A stretch of 64,000 nt of DNA from Anaerostipes faecalis (GTDB taxonomy: Bacteria > Bacillota > Clostridia > Lachnospirales > Lachnospiraceae): positions 85,848 through 149,847 of the forward strand of contig NZ_JABRXE010000006.1 of the NCBI RefSeq assembly GCF_018982945.1, read 5' to 3'. Shown piece after piece: positions 48,027-57,603 of the stretch. The translations under genes and the position numbers were made by a program. Each line of letters begins with the position of its first letter. Within the stretch, counting starts at the first letter, position 1. Below the pieces are notes generated by a model. That model was given only the letters and a program-made list of their open reading frames with translations. It searched no databases and was not told the origin of the DNA.

Positions 48027-48875
48027 TAAATTACTTAATTGTGCAAATTGCTGCAGAGTTAATGCTTCTCCACGAATAGTCGGTGAAACTCCCATTTTCT
48101 CCAGAGCTTCTATCACCTGCTCTTTGGAGAAGTTTAACTCGCTGAAATTTTTAATTCCGTTCTGAAGAGTTTTTCTTCTCTGATTAAAAGAAGCCCGAAT
48201 TAATTGAAATAACAGTTTTTCATTTGTTACGTCCATCGGAGGTTCTTTATATTTTGTTAAACGAATTACTGCTGATCCGACTTTTGGTCTTGGCATAAAA
48301 CAATTTGGCGGTACATTTGCTACAATATATGGTTCTGCATAATACTGAACAGCCAATGACAAAGCTCCATAATCTTTCGTTCCAGGTCCTGCCTGCATAC
48401 GGTCTGCTACTTCCTTCTGTACCATAACAGTAATACTGTCAATTGGCACATGACTCTCAAATAGTCCCATAATAATCGGAGTAGTAATATAGTATGGGAG
48501 ATTCGCTACAACCTTAATAGGCTTTCCATGATTTTTTTCTTCTGCAATTTTCCCAATATCCACCTTTAAAATATCTTCATTCAAAATACTGATATTATCA
48601 TAGGCAGATAACGTATCGGAAAGAATTGGTATAAGGTTCTTATCAATTTCTACTGCCATAACTTCTCTGGCACTTTCTGCAAGATACTGTGTCATTGTTC
48701 CAATTCCAGGTCCGATTTCCAATACAAAATCTTCTTTTGTAATATTGGCTGCTTCAATAATCTTATCTAATACACGACTATCAATTAAAAAATTCTGTCC
48801 AAATTTCTTCTGAAAATCAAAATTATATTTCTGAATGACTTCTATTGTTTTTTGCGGATTGCTTAACTTTTCCAT
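48015..48875 (-). CDS. rsmA: 16S rRNA dimethyladenosine transferase RsmA (KsgA)
   Basis: Dimethylates two adjacent adenosines near the 3' end of 16S rRNA. The 286 residues have KKFGQNFLIDSRVLDKII, the SAM motif VLEIGPGIGTMTQYLAESA (about 51-69), and the catalytic VVANLPYYITTPIIMGL (about 120-136). The final ALTLQQFAQLSNLL is the usual end. It follows tatD directly with no gap, the order also found in Bacillus. Confidence 0.97.
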   Translation of the reverse strand: MEKLSNPQKTIEVIQKYNFDFQKKFGQNFLIDSRVLDKIIEAANITKEDFVLEIGPGIGTMTQYLAESAREVMAVEIDKNLIPILSDTLSAYDNISILNEDILKVDIGKIAEEKNHGKPIKVVANLPYYITTPIIMGLFESHVPIDSITVMVQKEVADRMQAGPGTKDYGALSLAVQYYAEPYIVANVPPNCFMPRPKVGSAVIRLTKYKEPPMDVTNEKLLFQLIRASFNQRRKTLQNGIKNFSELNFSKEQVIEALEKMGVSPTIRGEALTLQQFAQLSNLLDG

Positions 48876-49649
48876 TTAAACCTCTTTCATTTTATATAAT
48901 CTTCTTGCATTCTCTTCGGTAATATCAATTACCTTTTGTGCAGAAATACCTTTTAACTGTGCAATGGTTTCTGCCACATAAATTAAGTTCAACGAAGAAT
49001 TTCTCTTTCCTCTGTTTGGCTCCGGTGCCAGATACGGGCAATCAGTCTCTAAAACAATACGATCCAAAGGTGCATAAACAACAGTCTCTTTTAGATTCTT
49101 TGCATTCTTGAATGTAACTACACCGCCAACTCCAATATAAAATCCCATATTTAAAAAATTCTTTGCCATTTCTCTGGAATAGGAATAACAATGAATTACT
49201 CCACCTATATTTTCTGCATGAGCAGCTTTCATCATATCAAATGTATCCTTTGCTGCATCTCTGCTGTGAATGATCATCGGGAGATTTACCTGTCCGGCAA
49301 GATCCATCTGTGCTTCAAACCATTGTTTCTGAATATCTCTTTCCGGTTCATCCCAATAATAATCCAATCCGATTTCACCAATAGCTACGATCTTTTCCTG
49401 ACTGCTGTACTCTTTAAGTTTTTGTATATCATCATCTGTCATTCCTTTTGTTTCACTTGGATGAACACCTACAGCCCCATACATCATAGGATATTTTTTT
49501 ACTGCCTTCGCCGTCCATTCTGAAGTTTCCATATCAGATCCAACATTTACAATAGTTCCTACTCCATTTTCTTTCATAGAAGCTATTAAACTTTCTCTAT
49601 CTTTATCGAATTTTTTATCGTCATAATGAGCATGTGTCTCAAAAATCAT
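48876..49649 (-). CDS. tatD: TatD-family metal-dependent hydrolase
   Basis: TIM-barrel hydrolase of 257 residues acting as a DNase in known members. Metal residues are in FETHAHYDDKKFDKDR, AIGEIGLDYYWDEPERDIQKQWFEAQMDLA, PMIIHSRDA, GVIHCYSYS and VLETDCPYLAPEPNRGKRNS. The start has an upstream AGGAAAG-like site. It begins the tatD-rsmA operon. Confidence 0.94.
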   Translation of the reverse strand: MIFETHAHYDDKKFDKDRESLIASMKENGVGTIVNVGSDMETSEWTAKAVKKYPMMYGAVGVHPSETKGMTDDDIQKLKEYSSQEKIVAIGEIGLDYYWDEPERDIQKQWFEAQMDLAGQVNLPMIIHSRDAAKDTFDMMKAAHAENIGGVIHCYSYSREMAKNFLNMGFYIGVGGVVTFKNAKNLKETVVYAPLDRIVLETDCPYLAPEPNRGKRNSSLNLIYVAETIAQLKGISAQKVIDITEENARRLYKMKEV

Positions 49650-49766
49650 AATTCGCTCTTTCCTTCCTTATTTTTACTCTGCTCTTTGGCATATTATATC
49701 AAAAATAGCGTTTCATGCGAAGTAGGAATTATATTAGAACAAAGAGTTTTTTCATAAAAAGAAAAA

Positions 49767-49795
49767 AGGATATATTCTCTAAGAATATACCCTTT
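49767..49795 (-). terminator. Terminator of tRNA-Gly
   Basis: GGATATATTCT and AGAATATACC pair with one mismatch, 10 bases after the tRNA, and a T run follows on the minus strand. Confidence 0.75.
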
Positions 49796-49804
49796 CATAT
49801 CCAA

Positions 49805-49875
49805 AGCGGGTGATGGGAATCGAACCCACGTAATCAGCTTGGAAGGCTGGAGTTCTACCATTGAACTACACCCGC
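49805..49875 (-). tRNA. tRNA-Gly (TCC)
   Basis: Cloverleaf of 71 bases with acceptor GCGGGTG/CACCCGC, D-loop AGTTCAATGGTAGAACT, anticodon loop with TCC, and T-loop GTTCGATTCCC. No CCA is encoded. Isolated gene with own promoter. Confidence 0.95.
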
Positions 49876-49907
49876 ATATTTATTTGTCTTACCCGACAAC
49901 AATTGAT

Positions 49908-49936
49908 ATTCTACTATTACTTTTAATAAATGTCAA
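49908..49936 (-). promoter_or_regulatory. tRNA-Gly promoter
   Basis: TTGACA (49931-49936), 17 bases, TAGAAT (49908-49913) on the minus strand. Confidence 0.8.
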
Positions 49937-50043
49937 TAGTTTTTTTAAATTTTTTTAATTTTCTTTTTTATCTCATTTCTGCTAATAAAGTCATAATTCT
50001 CTTATCTAAGAATAAACTATACAAAAAGAAGTGGGATTCTTCT

Positions 50044-50616
50044 ATGATCAATTATATTTGGAGTTTTTTGATTATCCTTGGTTTTATGGTAGGAAGCTTT
50101 AATGGAAAAATCTTAACAATGTCTGACAGTATTCTATCTTCTTCAAAGGAGGCTATTGAATTATGCATTTTAATGTTTGGTATTGTTGGTCTCTGGTCAG
50201 GTATTATGAATGTTGCTGTATCCCTAGGCCTTACAGATAAACTACAACAGATTTTGACACCCTTTCTGAACTTTCTTTTTCCAAATCTAAAAAATGCTAA
50301 AGCAAAAGAATATATTAGCACTAATATTGCTGCCAATATTTTAGGCCTGGGATGGGCCTCAACTCCTTCTGGCTTAAAAGCAATGGAAGAACTTCAAAAG
50401 GATAATCCAATAAAAGATACAGCTACCAATGAAATGTGTTCTTTTCTTATTCTAAATATTTCTTCTCTGCAGCTGATCCCAATTAATATCATTGCTTACC
50501 GAAGTCAATATGGAGCTGTTCATCCGTCTGATGTTATCGTACCCGGTATTATTGCCACCTGCTGTTCAACTTTATCTGCAATCATCTATATTAAATGGAA
50601 GGATAGAAAACAATGA
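50044..50616 (+). CDS. spmA: Spore maturation protein A
   Basis: Membrane protein of 190 residues (about five spans) needed for core dehydration and heat resistance of Bacillus spores. I chose the ATG at 50044; the longer frame from 49930 would add 38 residues without family support and overlaps the tRNA-Gly promoter. Family motifs are GFMVGSFNGK, GIVGLWSGIMNVAVSLGLTDKLQQILTPFLNFLFP and NILGLGWASTPSGLKAMEEL. The stop overlaps the spmB start (ATGA). Confidence 0.9.
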   Translation: MINYIWSFLIILGFMVGSFNGKILTMSDSILSSSKEAIELCILMFGIVGLWSGIMNVAVSLGLTDKLQQILTPFLNFLFPNLKNAKAKEYISTNIAANILGLGWASTPSGLKAMEELQKDNPIKDTATNEMCSFLILNISSLQLIPINIIAYRSQYGAVHPSDVIVPGIIATCCSTLSAIIYIKWKDRKQ

Positions 50617-51143
50617 TTTCAGCAATTGCAAACTTAATGATTCCCTTTTTGATTTTTTCTATTATCTTATATGGATTATTTACTAAAAAAAACATGTATG
50701 ATTCTTTTTTAAAAGGAGTTCAAGATGGTTTTAAGATTGTACTTGATGTAGCACCAACATTAATTGCTTTATTTTTTTCTATTCAGATTTTTCGCTCTTC
50801 AGGTGCTTTAGACCTCCTCACCAGTCTTCTAAGTCCTCTGGGAAATCTTTTGAATATACCAAAAGAAGTTTTTCCTGTTATATTTGCCAAACTGTTTTCA
50901 GCCTCTGCTGCCACAGGTTTTCTTCTGGATATATTTAAAACCAGCGGTCCCGATTCCTTACCTGGTTTTATGGCTTCCGTTATTCTAAGCTCCACAGAAA
51001 CCTGTTTTTATGTTTTATCTGTTTATTACAGCTCCATAAAAATCAGTAAAATCCGTTATACACTAAAAGGAGCTCTTTTTACAACATTCACCGGAATTGC
51101 TGTTTCTATTTTTTTATGCTCCCTTTTTATTTCTTCTAAATAA
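50613..51143 (+). CDS. spmB: Spore maturation protein B
   Basis: A 176-residue membrane protein with the nucleoside-transporter-like gate domain. Motifs are FLKGVQDGFKIVLDVAPTLIALFFSIQIFRSSGALDLL, KLFSASAATGFLLDIFKTSGPDS and STETCFYVLSVYYSSIKISK. It acts with SpmA in spore core dehydration. A terminator follows 0-34 bases after the stop. Confidence 0.93.
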   Translation: MISAIANLMIPFLIFSIILYGLFTKKNMYDSFLKGVQDGFKIVLDVAPTLIALFFSIQIFRSSGALDLLTSLLSPLGNLLNIPKEVFPVIFAKLFSASAATGFLLDIFKTSGPDSLPGFMASVILSSTETCFYVLSVYYSSIKISKIRYTLKGALFTTFTGIAVSIFLCSLFISSK

Positions 51144-51177
51144 AAGAAGGTTTTTGAAAAATTCAAAAACCTTCTTT
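51143..51177. terminator. Bidirectional terminator between spmB and the FabT-like gene
   Basis: The 16-base arms AAAGAAGGTTTTTGAA (51143-51158) and TTCAAAAACCTTCTTT (51162-51177) are exact reverse complements. Confidence 0.85.
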
Positions 51178-51179
51178 GC

Positions 51180-51614
51180 TTATTTTTTTTTCTTGTAATA
51201 ATCATGAAAATACTGCATGACCCGTATCAGCATCTTTTCTTCCTCTTCATTTAAAGGTTCCAGCAGGCCTCTTATCATTTCCCGATGAAAATCCTGATGA
51301 TGTTTATAGGCCCTTCTTCCTTTTTCTGAAAGGGAAATATATACAACTCTCCGATCCTTTTCTCCACGCTTTCTTTTAACATAACCCTTTTTCAAAAGAT
51401 TATTAATAGCAATAGTCAGTGTTCCTACAGTAATATTTAAATCTTTTGCTATGGAAGACATGTTTTTTGGCTGCTTTATTCCAATTACATCAATAATATG
51501 CAGATCTTTATTGGAAATATCTTTAAATTCTTCTGTAATTACAGCTTTTTCTTCTTCATATGAAATACCATGAAATAAGTCAACTACCATATCATTTAAA
51601 AGATCCTTATCCAT
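51180..51614 (-). CDS. MarR-family regulator, FabT-like
   Basis: A 144-residue DNA-binding protein. Features of the FabT subfamily are VDLFHGISYEEEK, FKDISNKDLHIIDVIG, AKDLNITVGTLTIAINNLLKKGYVKRKRGEKDRRVVYISLSEKGRRAYKHHQDFH. FabT controls fatty-acid synthesis genes in streptococci and lactococci, where it lies beside fabH. Here no fab gene is near, so the targets are not given by context. It is 36 bases downstream of pckA, so it may be read through from it. Confidence 0.82.
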   Translation of the reverse strand: MDKDLLNDMVVDLFHGISYEEEKAVITEEFKDISNKDLHIIDVIGIKQPKNMSSIAKDLNITVGTLTIAINNLLKKGYVKRKRGEKDRRVVYISLSEKGRRAYKHHQDFHREMIRGLLEPLNEEEEKMLIRVMQYFHDYYKKKK

Positions 51615-51650
51615 AAGACACCTCCTTTGCCTCTTATTTTTTAATATTTT

Positions 51651-53318
51651 TTATTTTACATGATTATGAGCTTCACTGATAACTTTTGCCAATGCCTCTT
51701 TAGCCTGTGTAGGAAGAGCATTGTATCCTCCATCTTCTGTATCTTTTTCAAATACATAGTTCAGACGATCTGTCATTCTTGCTTTCAGTTTATTTACATA
51801 ATCCTCATCTTCAAAATCCGGAATATATCCTTCTACTTCTAATATTTCCATGTTACTGAAAGGACCCCAAGGTTTAAATTCCGCTGTTCCTTCAACAATC
51901 TGTTCAATTCCTGAAAGAGTTACATTTGGCTCGATATCCTTTCCCATAAAATCTCCGGTATTTAAGATATAACAATCTACATTTCTTTCTTTTACCAGAT
52001 CACGGAATTTTTTATAATCATTTACCAGAGGATATGTACGGAATGGATTTGCATATGGTTCTACAACCAGACGATCCGGATCAACTCCTGGTGCCAGACG
52101 TTCTGCACTGCTTCGTTTTGTTGCAAGTGTTGCTCCCATAACAGATGCCAGGGATGCTCCATTTACCTTAACAACAGGTGGAATTGTTGGATCTTTCATA
52201 ATCCAGAAAATAGCATTTACCGGTGATTTGATTTTATCTACACGGTTTGGTGACCATAATTTGGATTTAATCGCACGGCCATTTCCATTTCTTATATCTT
52301 CTGTTACAAGTACGATTTTTCCTTCTTCATCCATTGTTGCAGAACAGTTCTGAGCTGTCAGAAGATACTTATTATCTGGACAACCTGTTGGATAATCTGC
52401 AGTTTTATCAAAATATGTTGGTTCCAGAGCAATAGAAGAACCTGTTTCTGTATTAATAATAAATGCATCATCATGAAGTACCACTACTTCCGGATACTTA
52501 TTATTATGTTTTGCATGTGTTAATGTGGATTTTCCTGATCCTGATAATCCAAAGAAAGAAGCAACATAATGACGGTCTTTTAAACGGAATTCTTTCTGTC
52601 CTCCATGACAGGATGCATATCCATTACGATTTGCAATTGCCCATGCGATTGTCAAAGTACCTTTTTTATGCTCTCCAAAATATTTCATTCCAAGCAAAGC
52701 AGCACAGTTTGTATCTGTATTAAAGTATGTCAGTCCTAATGGATGCTCTTCATGGCTCCACTGAGGATCAGAGAAAATATAAATATCTGTTTCATTGCCA
52801 ATAGGCTTTGATTCTTTATACATTTTAATATATTCCTCAGACTGATACTGGAAATTCAGCATCCATGAATATAAAATATTTTCTTCACCTTCCGGAATCA
52901 ACAGATGAGCTTTTACCATAAATTCAGGATCCAGCCCGATGAATACCTGTGCATGATACATTGTTGACCATCTTGTATCATATACTGCATCCATTACTTT
53001 TAAATCCAGATCATTGGTATCAACACCAGGCTCACTGGAAATTCTTCTTGCTGCTGCACAACGTCCTGTAACAGATCCATCATTAAATAATAAAACTTTT
53101 GTTCCTTCTTCCAAACCGATTTCTTCTGGTTTATAAACAGGCATATCTGTTACGATTGTTCCAGGAGAATTCTTGGCTAATTCATAAGCCTGTTTTAAAT
53201 CTTTTACCTCAATTACATTATTACCATAAAAGGCAGCTTCAATAATTGATCTTGTTTTTGAAAAACCTGGTTTCCCTTTTCCAATTTCATCATGTGTGTA
53301 GTACGCTTTTGTTGACAT
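51651..53318 (-). CDS. pckA: Phosphoenolpyruvate carboxykinase (ATP)
   Basis: Interconverts oxaloacetate and PEP with ATP/ADP. In gut anaerobes it can run to oxaloacetate for fermentation. The 555 residues have the kinase loop FFGLSGSGKSTL (about 255-266), LHDDAFIINTETG with the metal Asp, the R-rich segment TEDIRNGNGRAIKS, and SSAERLAP-type C-domain. A ribosome-binding site GGAG precedes the start. Preceded on the same strand by a DUF885 lipoprotein gene with a 16-base gap. Confidence 0.95.
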   Translation of the reverse strand: MSTKAYYTHDEIGKGKPGFSKTRSIIEAAFYGNNVIEVKDLKQAYELAKNSPGTIVTDMPVYKPEEIGLEEGTKVLLFNDGSVTGRCAAARRISSEPGVDTNDLDLKVMDAVYDTRWSTMYHAQVFIGLDPEFMVKAHLLIPEGEENILYSWMLNFQYQSEEYIKMYKESKPIGNETDIYIFSDPQWSHEEHPLGLTYFNTDTNCAALLGMKYFGEHKKGTLTIAWAIANRNGYASCHGGQKEFRLKDRHYVASFFGLSGSGKSTLTHAKHNNKYPEVVVLHDDAFIINTETGSSIALEPTYFDKTADYPTGCPDNKYLLTAQNCSATMDEEGKIVLVTEDIRNGNGRAIKSKLWSPNRVDKIKSPVNAIFWIMKDPTIPPVVKVNGASLASVMGATLATKRSSAERLAPGVDPDRLVVEPYANPFRTYPLVNDYKKFRDLVKERNVDCYILNTGDFMGKDIEPNVTLSGIEQIVEGTAEFKPWGPFSNMEILEVEGYIPDFEDEDYVNKLKARMTDRLNYVFEKDTEDGGYNALPTQAKEALAKVISEAHNHVK

Positions 53319-53334
53319 AAAGTTGCTCCTCCAT

Positions 53335-55119
53335 TCATAGGTTTTCGTCGATGCGCTTCTTCAAAATGTTAAAACTGCATGGTCCGGCATCTAAAATAAT
53401 TTTGTGAAAAGTTTTTAAGTTATATTTTTTACCTGCTCTTTTTTTATAGTAGCTCCTGAGTTCCATAAACTCTTTATAACCAATATAGTAAGAAAGATAA
53501 TTTGCTGGTTCGCATACAATCATTGCAAATATATGATTTCCTGCGTTTTTACTGATTCCATACGTCTGAAGATATTTTAATGTCTCCTGTCGGCTCCATC
53601 CTTCATAATGAATCCCAATATCTATACGTGAACATAAGGCAAGATTAAATTCCATTCCTGCTACATTGAGCCTGGAAAGAGGAATACTATTTTTCCCTGC
53701 CTCTATTGTACCATAACTCCATCCTTCAACATAAGTGGCCCATCCTTCTGTATAACCTGGATAATCCAGAATATATCTGACAGGATCATCTTTTTTTGAA
53801 GCATAATAAATATTCTGATACATATGTCCCGGGTATCCTTCATGGGCAAGTGTGGAATACAACTGCACATACTCCTTTACCTGTGACCGGTTAATGTAAA
53901 TGACATTTTCTTTATATGAATCTATCGCAGGTATCATATAAAATGCCGGACTTGCACTTTCCTCCATAGATGAATGAACATACTTAATCTTACAGTTAAC
54001 CTTTGGTGCTTTGGGATAATATTTCTTTGTCTTTTTTTTCAGCTGATTTATGATATTTTCAGGATTGGATCCTGTATATGGCTTAATATTTAAATTATTA
54101 TATTCTTCATAGATTTCGGGAAACTTTCTACAAAGATCTGATGTTTGTAAAATACATTCTTCTATATTTTTTTCTGTCAATGATATCATTTCTGGAATTG
54201 ACTTTGATGATCCGGTTTTTTTCTTTACCAGTAATCTATAATAATTCTTTCCTGATTGAAAAAAGGCCATACCACCTTTGTTTTTCCCATTATTTTTCCA
54301 TATCTTTAATTGCTCAGCAAGCATCTCATATGCTGGAATTATCTGCTTTATGACAATATTTCTATTACTTTTTTTATATTTTTTCTTCTGGTTTTCTGTT
54401 AATTCTTCAATATTATCCAGTCTGCTTTGAAATGATTCAATTAAAATATTATTCTCTTTTCTTTTTGTAAATTCTTCTATCTGTCCGACAATCAAATCCA
54501 CTGATTCATCTGACATAAAAAGCCCCTTTTTAATTCTTTCTTTTTCATAAGAAAGAACAGATCGGAAATATTCTCTAATCTGGGATATTAGCCTTAAATA
54601 CGATTCTATGTCCTCTTCAGATTCCAAACGGTATTCACCAAAAGTTACCGGAATCTGAACCTGTACACCTGAAACAGGACTTAATATTTCCTGATAATAA
54701 GAATACTTTGACAGATTTTTTTGATTTATAAAATATTCTGATAAAACATCATATGTATGCTGCTGTTGCTTTGAAAGTTTTTTGTATTCAAACTTTTTTA
54801 TAATATTAAGTTCTTTTTGCATATTTTTCTCTTCGTTAATGATCTGCTCTTTTTTGATCATACCAAGAGTACTTTTCTGGTTTTTGATTTGGTATTTTTC
54901 TGGTTCTTTCAAAGTATAATGAAGATTAATTCCATCTTCTGTAACTGTTTCCCTGAAAACTTTCATCAGATAATTTTCAAATTCTTCCTGCTGGGAAGCA
55001 GTTTTTGTTTTTTCTGATGCTGGCTTCTGAGAAATATTATTATTCATCAAGCATCCTGAAAGTACGATTAGAAGGATAAAACAAATAGCAAATAACCTTC
55101 TCGGTATTTGGCTTTTCAT
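53335..55119 (-). CDS. DUF885-family lipoprotein, putative metallopeptidase
   Basis: A 594-residue lipoprotein: signal peptide with lipobox LSGC at about residues 20-23, then a Ser/Lys-rich linker. The DUF885 signature is present: LAHEGYPGHMYQNIYY (a His-Glu...Gly-His zinc motif, about residue 420) and DYPGYTEGWATYVEGWSYG with the third zinc ligand Glu. It is expected to be a surface peptidase; substrate unknown. The gene is AT-rich and rich in Lys, unlike pckA. It lies divergent to metG. Confidence 0.88.
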   Translation of the reverse strand: MKSQIPRRLFAICFILLIVLSGCLMNNNISQKPASEKTKTASQQEEFENYLMKVFRETVTEDGINLHYTLKEPEKYQIKNQKSTLGMIKKEQIINEEKNMQKELNIIKKFEYKKLSKQQQHTYDVLSEYFINQKNLSKYSYYQEILSPVSGVQVQIPVTFGEYRLESEEDIESYLRLISQIREYFRSVLSYEKERIKKGLFMSDESVDLIVGQIEEFTKRKENNILIESFQSRLDNIEELTENQKKKYKKSNRNIVIKQIIPAYEMLAEQLKIWKNNGKNKGGMAFFQSGKNYYRLLVKKKTGSSKSIPEMISLTEKNIEECILQTSDLCRKFPEIYEEYNNLNIKPYTGSNPENIINQLKKKTKKYYPKAPKVNCKIKYVHSSMEESASPAFYMIPAIDSYKENVIYINRSQVKEYVQLYSTLAHEGYPGHMYQNIYYASKKDDPVRYILDYPGYTEGWATYVEGWSYGTIEAGKNSIPLSRLNVAGMEFNLALCSRIDIGIHYEGWSRQETLKYLQTYGISKNAGNHIFAMIVCEPANYLSYYIGYKEFMELRSYYKKRAGKKYNLKTFHKIILDAGPCSFNILKKRIDENL

Positions 55120-55189
55120 ATATTGTTCCTTTCCTTTGAATAAATCAAATATCCAGACTACTATTATACTATTTTTTAAAGAAAAAAAA

Positions 55190-55218
55190 TAGACTATCTT
55201 TCAAAGATGTACTATAAT
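55190..55218 (+). promoter_or_regulatory. metG promoter
   Basis: TAGACT (55190-55195), 17 bases, TATAAT (55213-55218). No T-box leader was seen between the promoter and metG. Confidence 0.55.
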
Positions 55219-55252
55219 TAACAAATAATAGAAACAAAATCGGAGGAAAACT

Positions 55253-57202
55253 ATGAGTAAAAAACCATATTATATTACAACAGCAATTACTTATACTTCT
55301 GGAAAACCTCATATTGGAAACACTTATGAAATTATTCTGGCAGATAGTATTGCAAGATATAAAAGAATGGAAGGATATGATGTATTTTTCCAGACTGGAA
55401 CTGATGAACATGGTCAGAAAGTTGAATTAAAAGCAGAAGAAAAAGGCGTAACTCCAAAAGAATTTGTTGATGACGTTGCTGGTGAAATTAAACGCATCTG
55501 GGACTTAATGAATACATCCTATGACAAGTTTATTCGAACAACTGATGAAGATCATGAAAAGCAGGTTCAGAAGATTTTCAAAAAATTATATGAACAGGGA
55601 GACATCTATAAAGGTCATTATGAAGGACTTTATTGTACCCCTTGTGAGTCTTTCTTTACAGAAAGCCAGTTAGTTGATGGAAAATGTCCTGACTGTGGAC
55701 GTGAAGTTCAGCCTGCAAAAGAAGAAGCATATTTTCTTAAATTAAGTAAATATGCAGACCGTTTAATTGAACATATCAATACTCATCCTGAATTTATTCA
55801 GCCAGAATCCCGTAAGAATGAAATGATGAACAACTTCCTTCTTCCAGGTCTGCAGGATTTATGTGTATCCAGAACATCTTTCAAATGGGGAATTCCTGTG
55901 GATTTTGATGAAGGTCATATTGTTTATGTATGGTTAGATGCATTAACAAACTATATCACTGGTATCGGATATGACTGTGATGGTAACAGCACAGACCAGT
56001 TTAATAAGTTCTGGCCTGCTGATCTTCACCTGATCGGTAAGGATATCATCCGCTTCCATACTATTTACTGGCCTATTATTTTAATGGCTTTAGATCTTCC
56101 ACTTCCAAAACAGGTATTTGGACACCCTTGGCTTCTTCAGGGAGACGGTAAGATGAGTAAGTCTAAAGGTAATGTTTTATATGCTGATGATCTTGTAGAC
56201 TTCTTTGGTGTAGATGCAGTCCGCTACTTTGTTCTTCATGAAATGCCATTTGAACGTGATGGTGTTATTACCTGGGAACTAATGGTTGAACGAATGAATT
56301 CCGATCTTGCTAATATTTTAGGTAACCTTGTAAACCGTACCATTTCCATGTCCAATAAATATTTTGGAGGAATTGTTGAAAATAAAAATGTTCAGGGAGA
56401 TTTTGATGATGATCTGAAAGCTGTAGTAACAGGAACAAAACAAAAAGTTGCTGATAAAATGGCTAATCTTCGTGTTGCAGATTCTATAACAGAAATTTTC
56501 AATCTGTTCCGCAGATGTAATCGCTATATTGATGAAACCATGCCTTGGATCCTTGCGAAAGATGAAGCTCAAAAAGACCGTCTTGCTACAGTCCTGTACA
56601 ACCTTGTAGAAGGAATTGTAATCGGAGCAAGCTTGCTTGAACCATATATGCCAGAAACTTCTCAGAAAATTATGGATCAGTTAAATACAACAACTGTACC
56701 ATTTGACAAGATGGATACTTTTGGAAACTATATAAGTGGAACAAAAGTAACAGAAAAACCTGAAATTCTTTTTGCAAGACTAGATGAAGCCGAAGTCCTT
56801 GAAAAAGCAAAAGAATTAATGGATGCTCAGGCTCAGGCTGCCGCTGGGGAACCAGTGATTGACATTGAACCTAAAGATGAGATTACTTTTGATGATTTTA
56901 TGAAAATGCAGTTCCAGGTTGGTGAAATTATTGCCTGTGAACCTGTTAAAAAATCAAAAAAACTGTTGTGTTCACAGGTTAAAATCGGAAGCCAGGTTAA
57001 GCAGATTGTATCAGGTATCAAGGCTCATTATACTCCAGAAGAAATGGTCGGAAAAAAAGTTATGGTACTTGTGAATCTAAAACCTGCAAAACTGGCAGGT
57101 GTACTTTCTGAAGGTATGCTTTTATGTGCTGAAAACGAGAAAGGTGAACTTGCACTTGTAACCCCTGAAAAAGACATGCCGGCTGGTGCTGAGATATGCT
57201 AA
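55253..57202 (+). CDS. metG: Methionyl-tRNA synthetase
   Basis: Class I aminoacyl-tRNA synthetase, 649 residues. HIGN at 20-23, zinc knuckle CTPCESFF with CPDCGRE (about 127-148), KMSKSKGN (about 300), and a C-terminal tRNA-binding OB domain (about 540-649, with FDDFMKMQFQVGEIIACEPV). A GGAGGA site lies 6 bases before the ATG. Together with the abrB-like gene it is the only stretch on the plus strand in the last 12 kb. Confidence 0.97.
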   Translation: MSKKPYYITTAITYTSGKPHIGNTYEIILADSIARYKRMEGYDVFFQTGTDEHGQKVELKAEEKGVTPKEFVDDVAGEIKRIWDLMNTSYDKFIRTTDEDHEKQVQKIFKKLYEQGDIYKGHYEGLYCTPCESFFTESQLVDGKCPDCGREVQPAKEEAYFLKLSKYADRLIEHINTHPEFIQPESRKNEMMNNFLLPGLQDLCVSRTSFKWGIPVDFDEGHIVYVWLDALTNYITGIGYDCDGNSTDQFNKFWPADLHLIGKDIIRFHTIYWPIILMALDLPLPKQVFGHPWLLQGDGKMSKSKGNVLYADDLVDFFGVDAVRYFVLHEMPFERDGVITWELMVERMNSDLANILGNLVNRTISMSNKYFGGIVENKNVQGDFDDDLKAVVTGTKQKVADKMANLRVADSITEIFNLFRRCNRYIDETMPWILAKDEAQKDRLATVLYNLVEGIVIGASLLEPYMPETSQKIMDQLNTTTVPFDKMDTFGNYISGTKVTEKPEILFARLDEAEVLEKAKELMDAQAQAAAGEPVIDIEPKDEITFDDFMKMQFQVGEIIACEPVKKSKKLLCSQVKIGSQVKQIVSGIKAHYTPEEMVGKKVMVLVNLKPAKLAGVLSEGMLLCAENEKGELALVTPEKDMPAGAEIC

Positions 57203-57244
57203 TATAATTTTTTACTTTCATTATGGGTAAAATAACTAAATTAT

Positions 57245-57290
57245 TTGACAACCATTATTTGGTATGCTATGGTTAATCTGTATAATGGTT
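57245..57290 (+). promoter_or_regulatory. Promoter and possible operator of the abrB-like gene
   Basis: TTGACA (57245-57250), 17 bases, TATGGT (57268-57273); a second -10, TATAAT, is at 57281-57286. ATGGTTAAT and ATGGTTGAT repeat 16 bases apart and AACCAT lies inverted upstream, which would suit self-regulation. Confidence 0.5.
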
Positions 57291-57314
57291 GATTAAATAA
57301 ACAAGGAGGTACAC

Positions 57315-57578
57315 ATGAAAAGTACAGGCATTGTCAGAAAGCTTGATGAGCTTGGTAGAATTACGTTACCTATTGAATTACGTCGTAGTTTTGATGTAAA
57401 TGAACGTGATCCTCTTGAAATATTTGTAGATGACGATAAAATTATTTTGAAAAAATATAATCCTACAGATATTTTCACTGGTGAAATGGATGATTTAGTA
57501 GAGTATAAAGGAAAAAAAGTTTCTAAGAATTCCATCAAAGAACTTGCTCGAATTGCTGGACTTAAAATTTCAGAATAG
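57315..57578 (+). CDS. abrB: AbrB/SpoVT-family transition-state regulator
   Basis: An 87-residue regulator. The N-terminal swapped-hairpin DNA-binding domain reads MKSTGIVRKLDELGRITLPIELRRSFDVNERDPLEIFVDDDKIILKKY. The C-terminal half (about 50-87) is a dimerisation extension as in AbrB. The place, between metG and rsmI, is the place of abrB in Bacillus. AGGAGG precedes the start by 6 bases. Confidence 0.92.
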   Translation: MKSTGIVRKLDELGRITLPIELRRSFDVNERDPLEIFVDDDKIILKKYNPTDIFTGEMDDLVEYKGKKVSKNSIKELARIAGLKISE

Positions 57579-57603
57579 TACATTATAATTATTATATAAA
57601 AAT

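Noticed and set aside
55141-55252. T-box leader for metG
   Set aside because: Only about 35 bases lie between the likely transcription start and the ATG, too short for a T-box.
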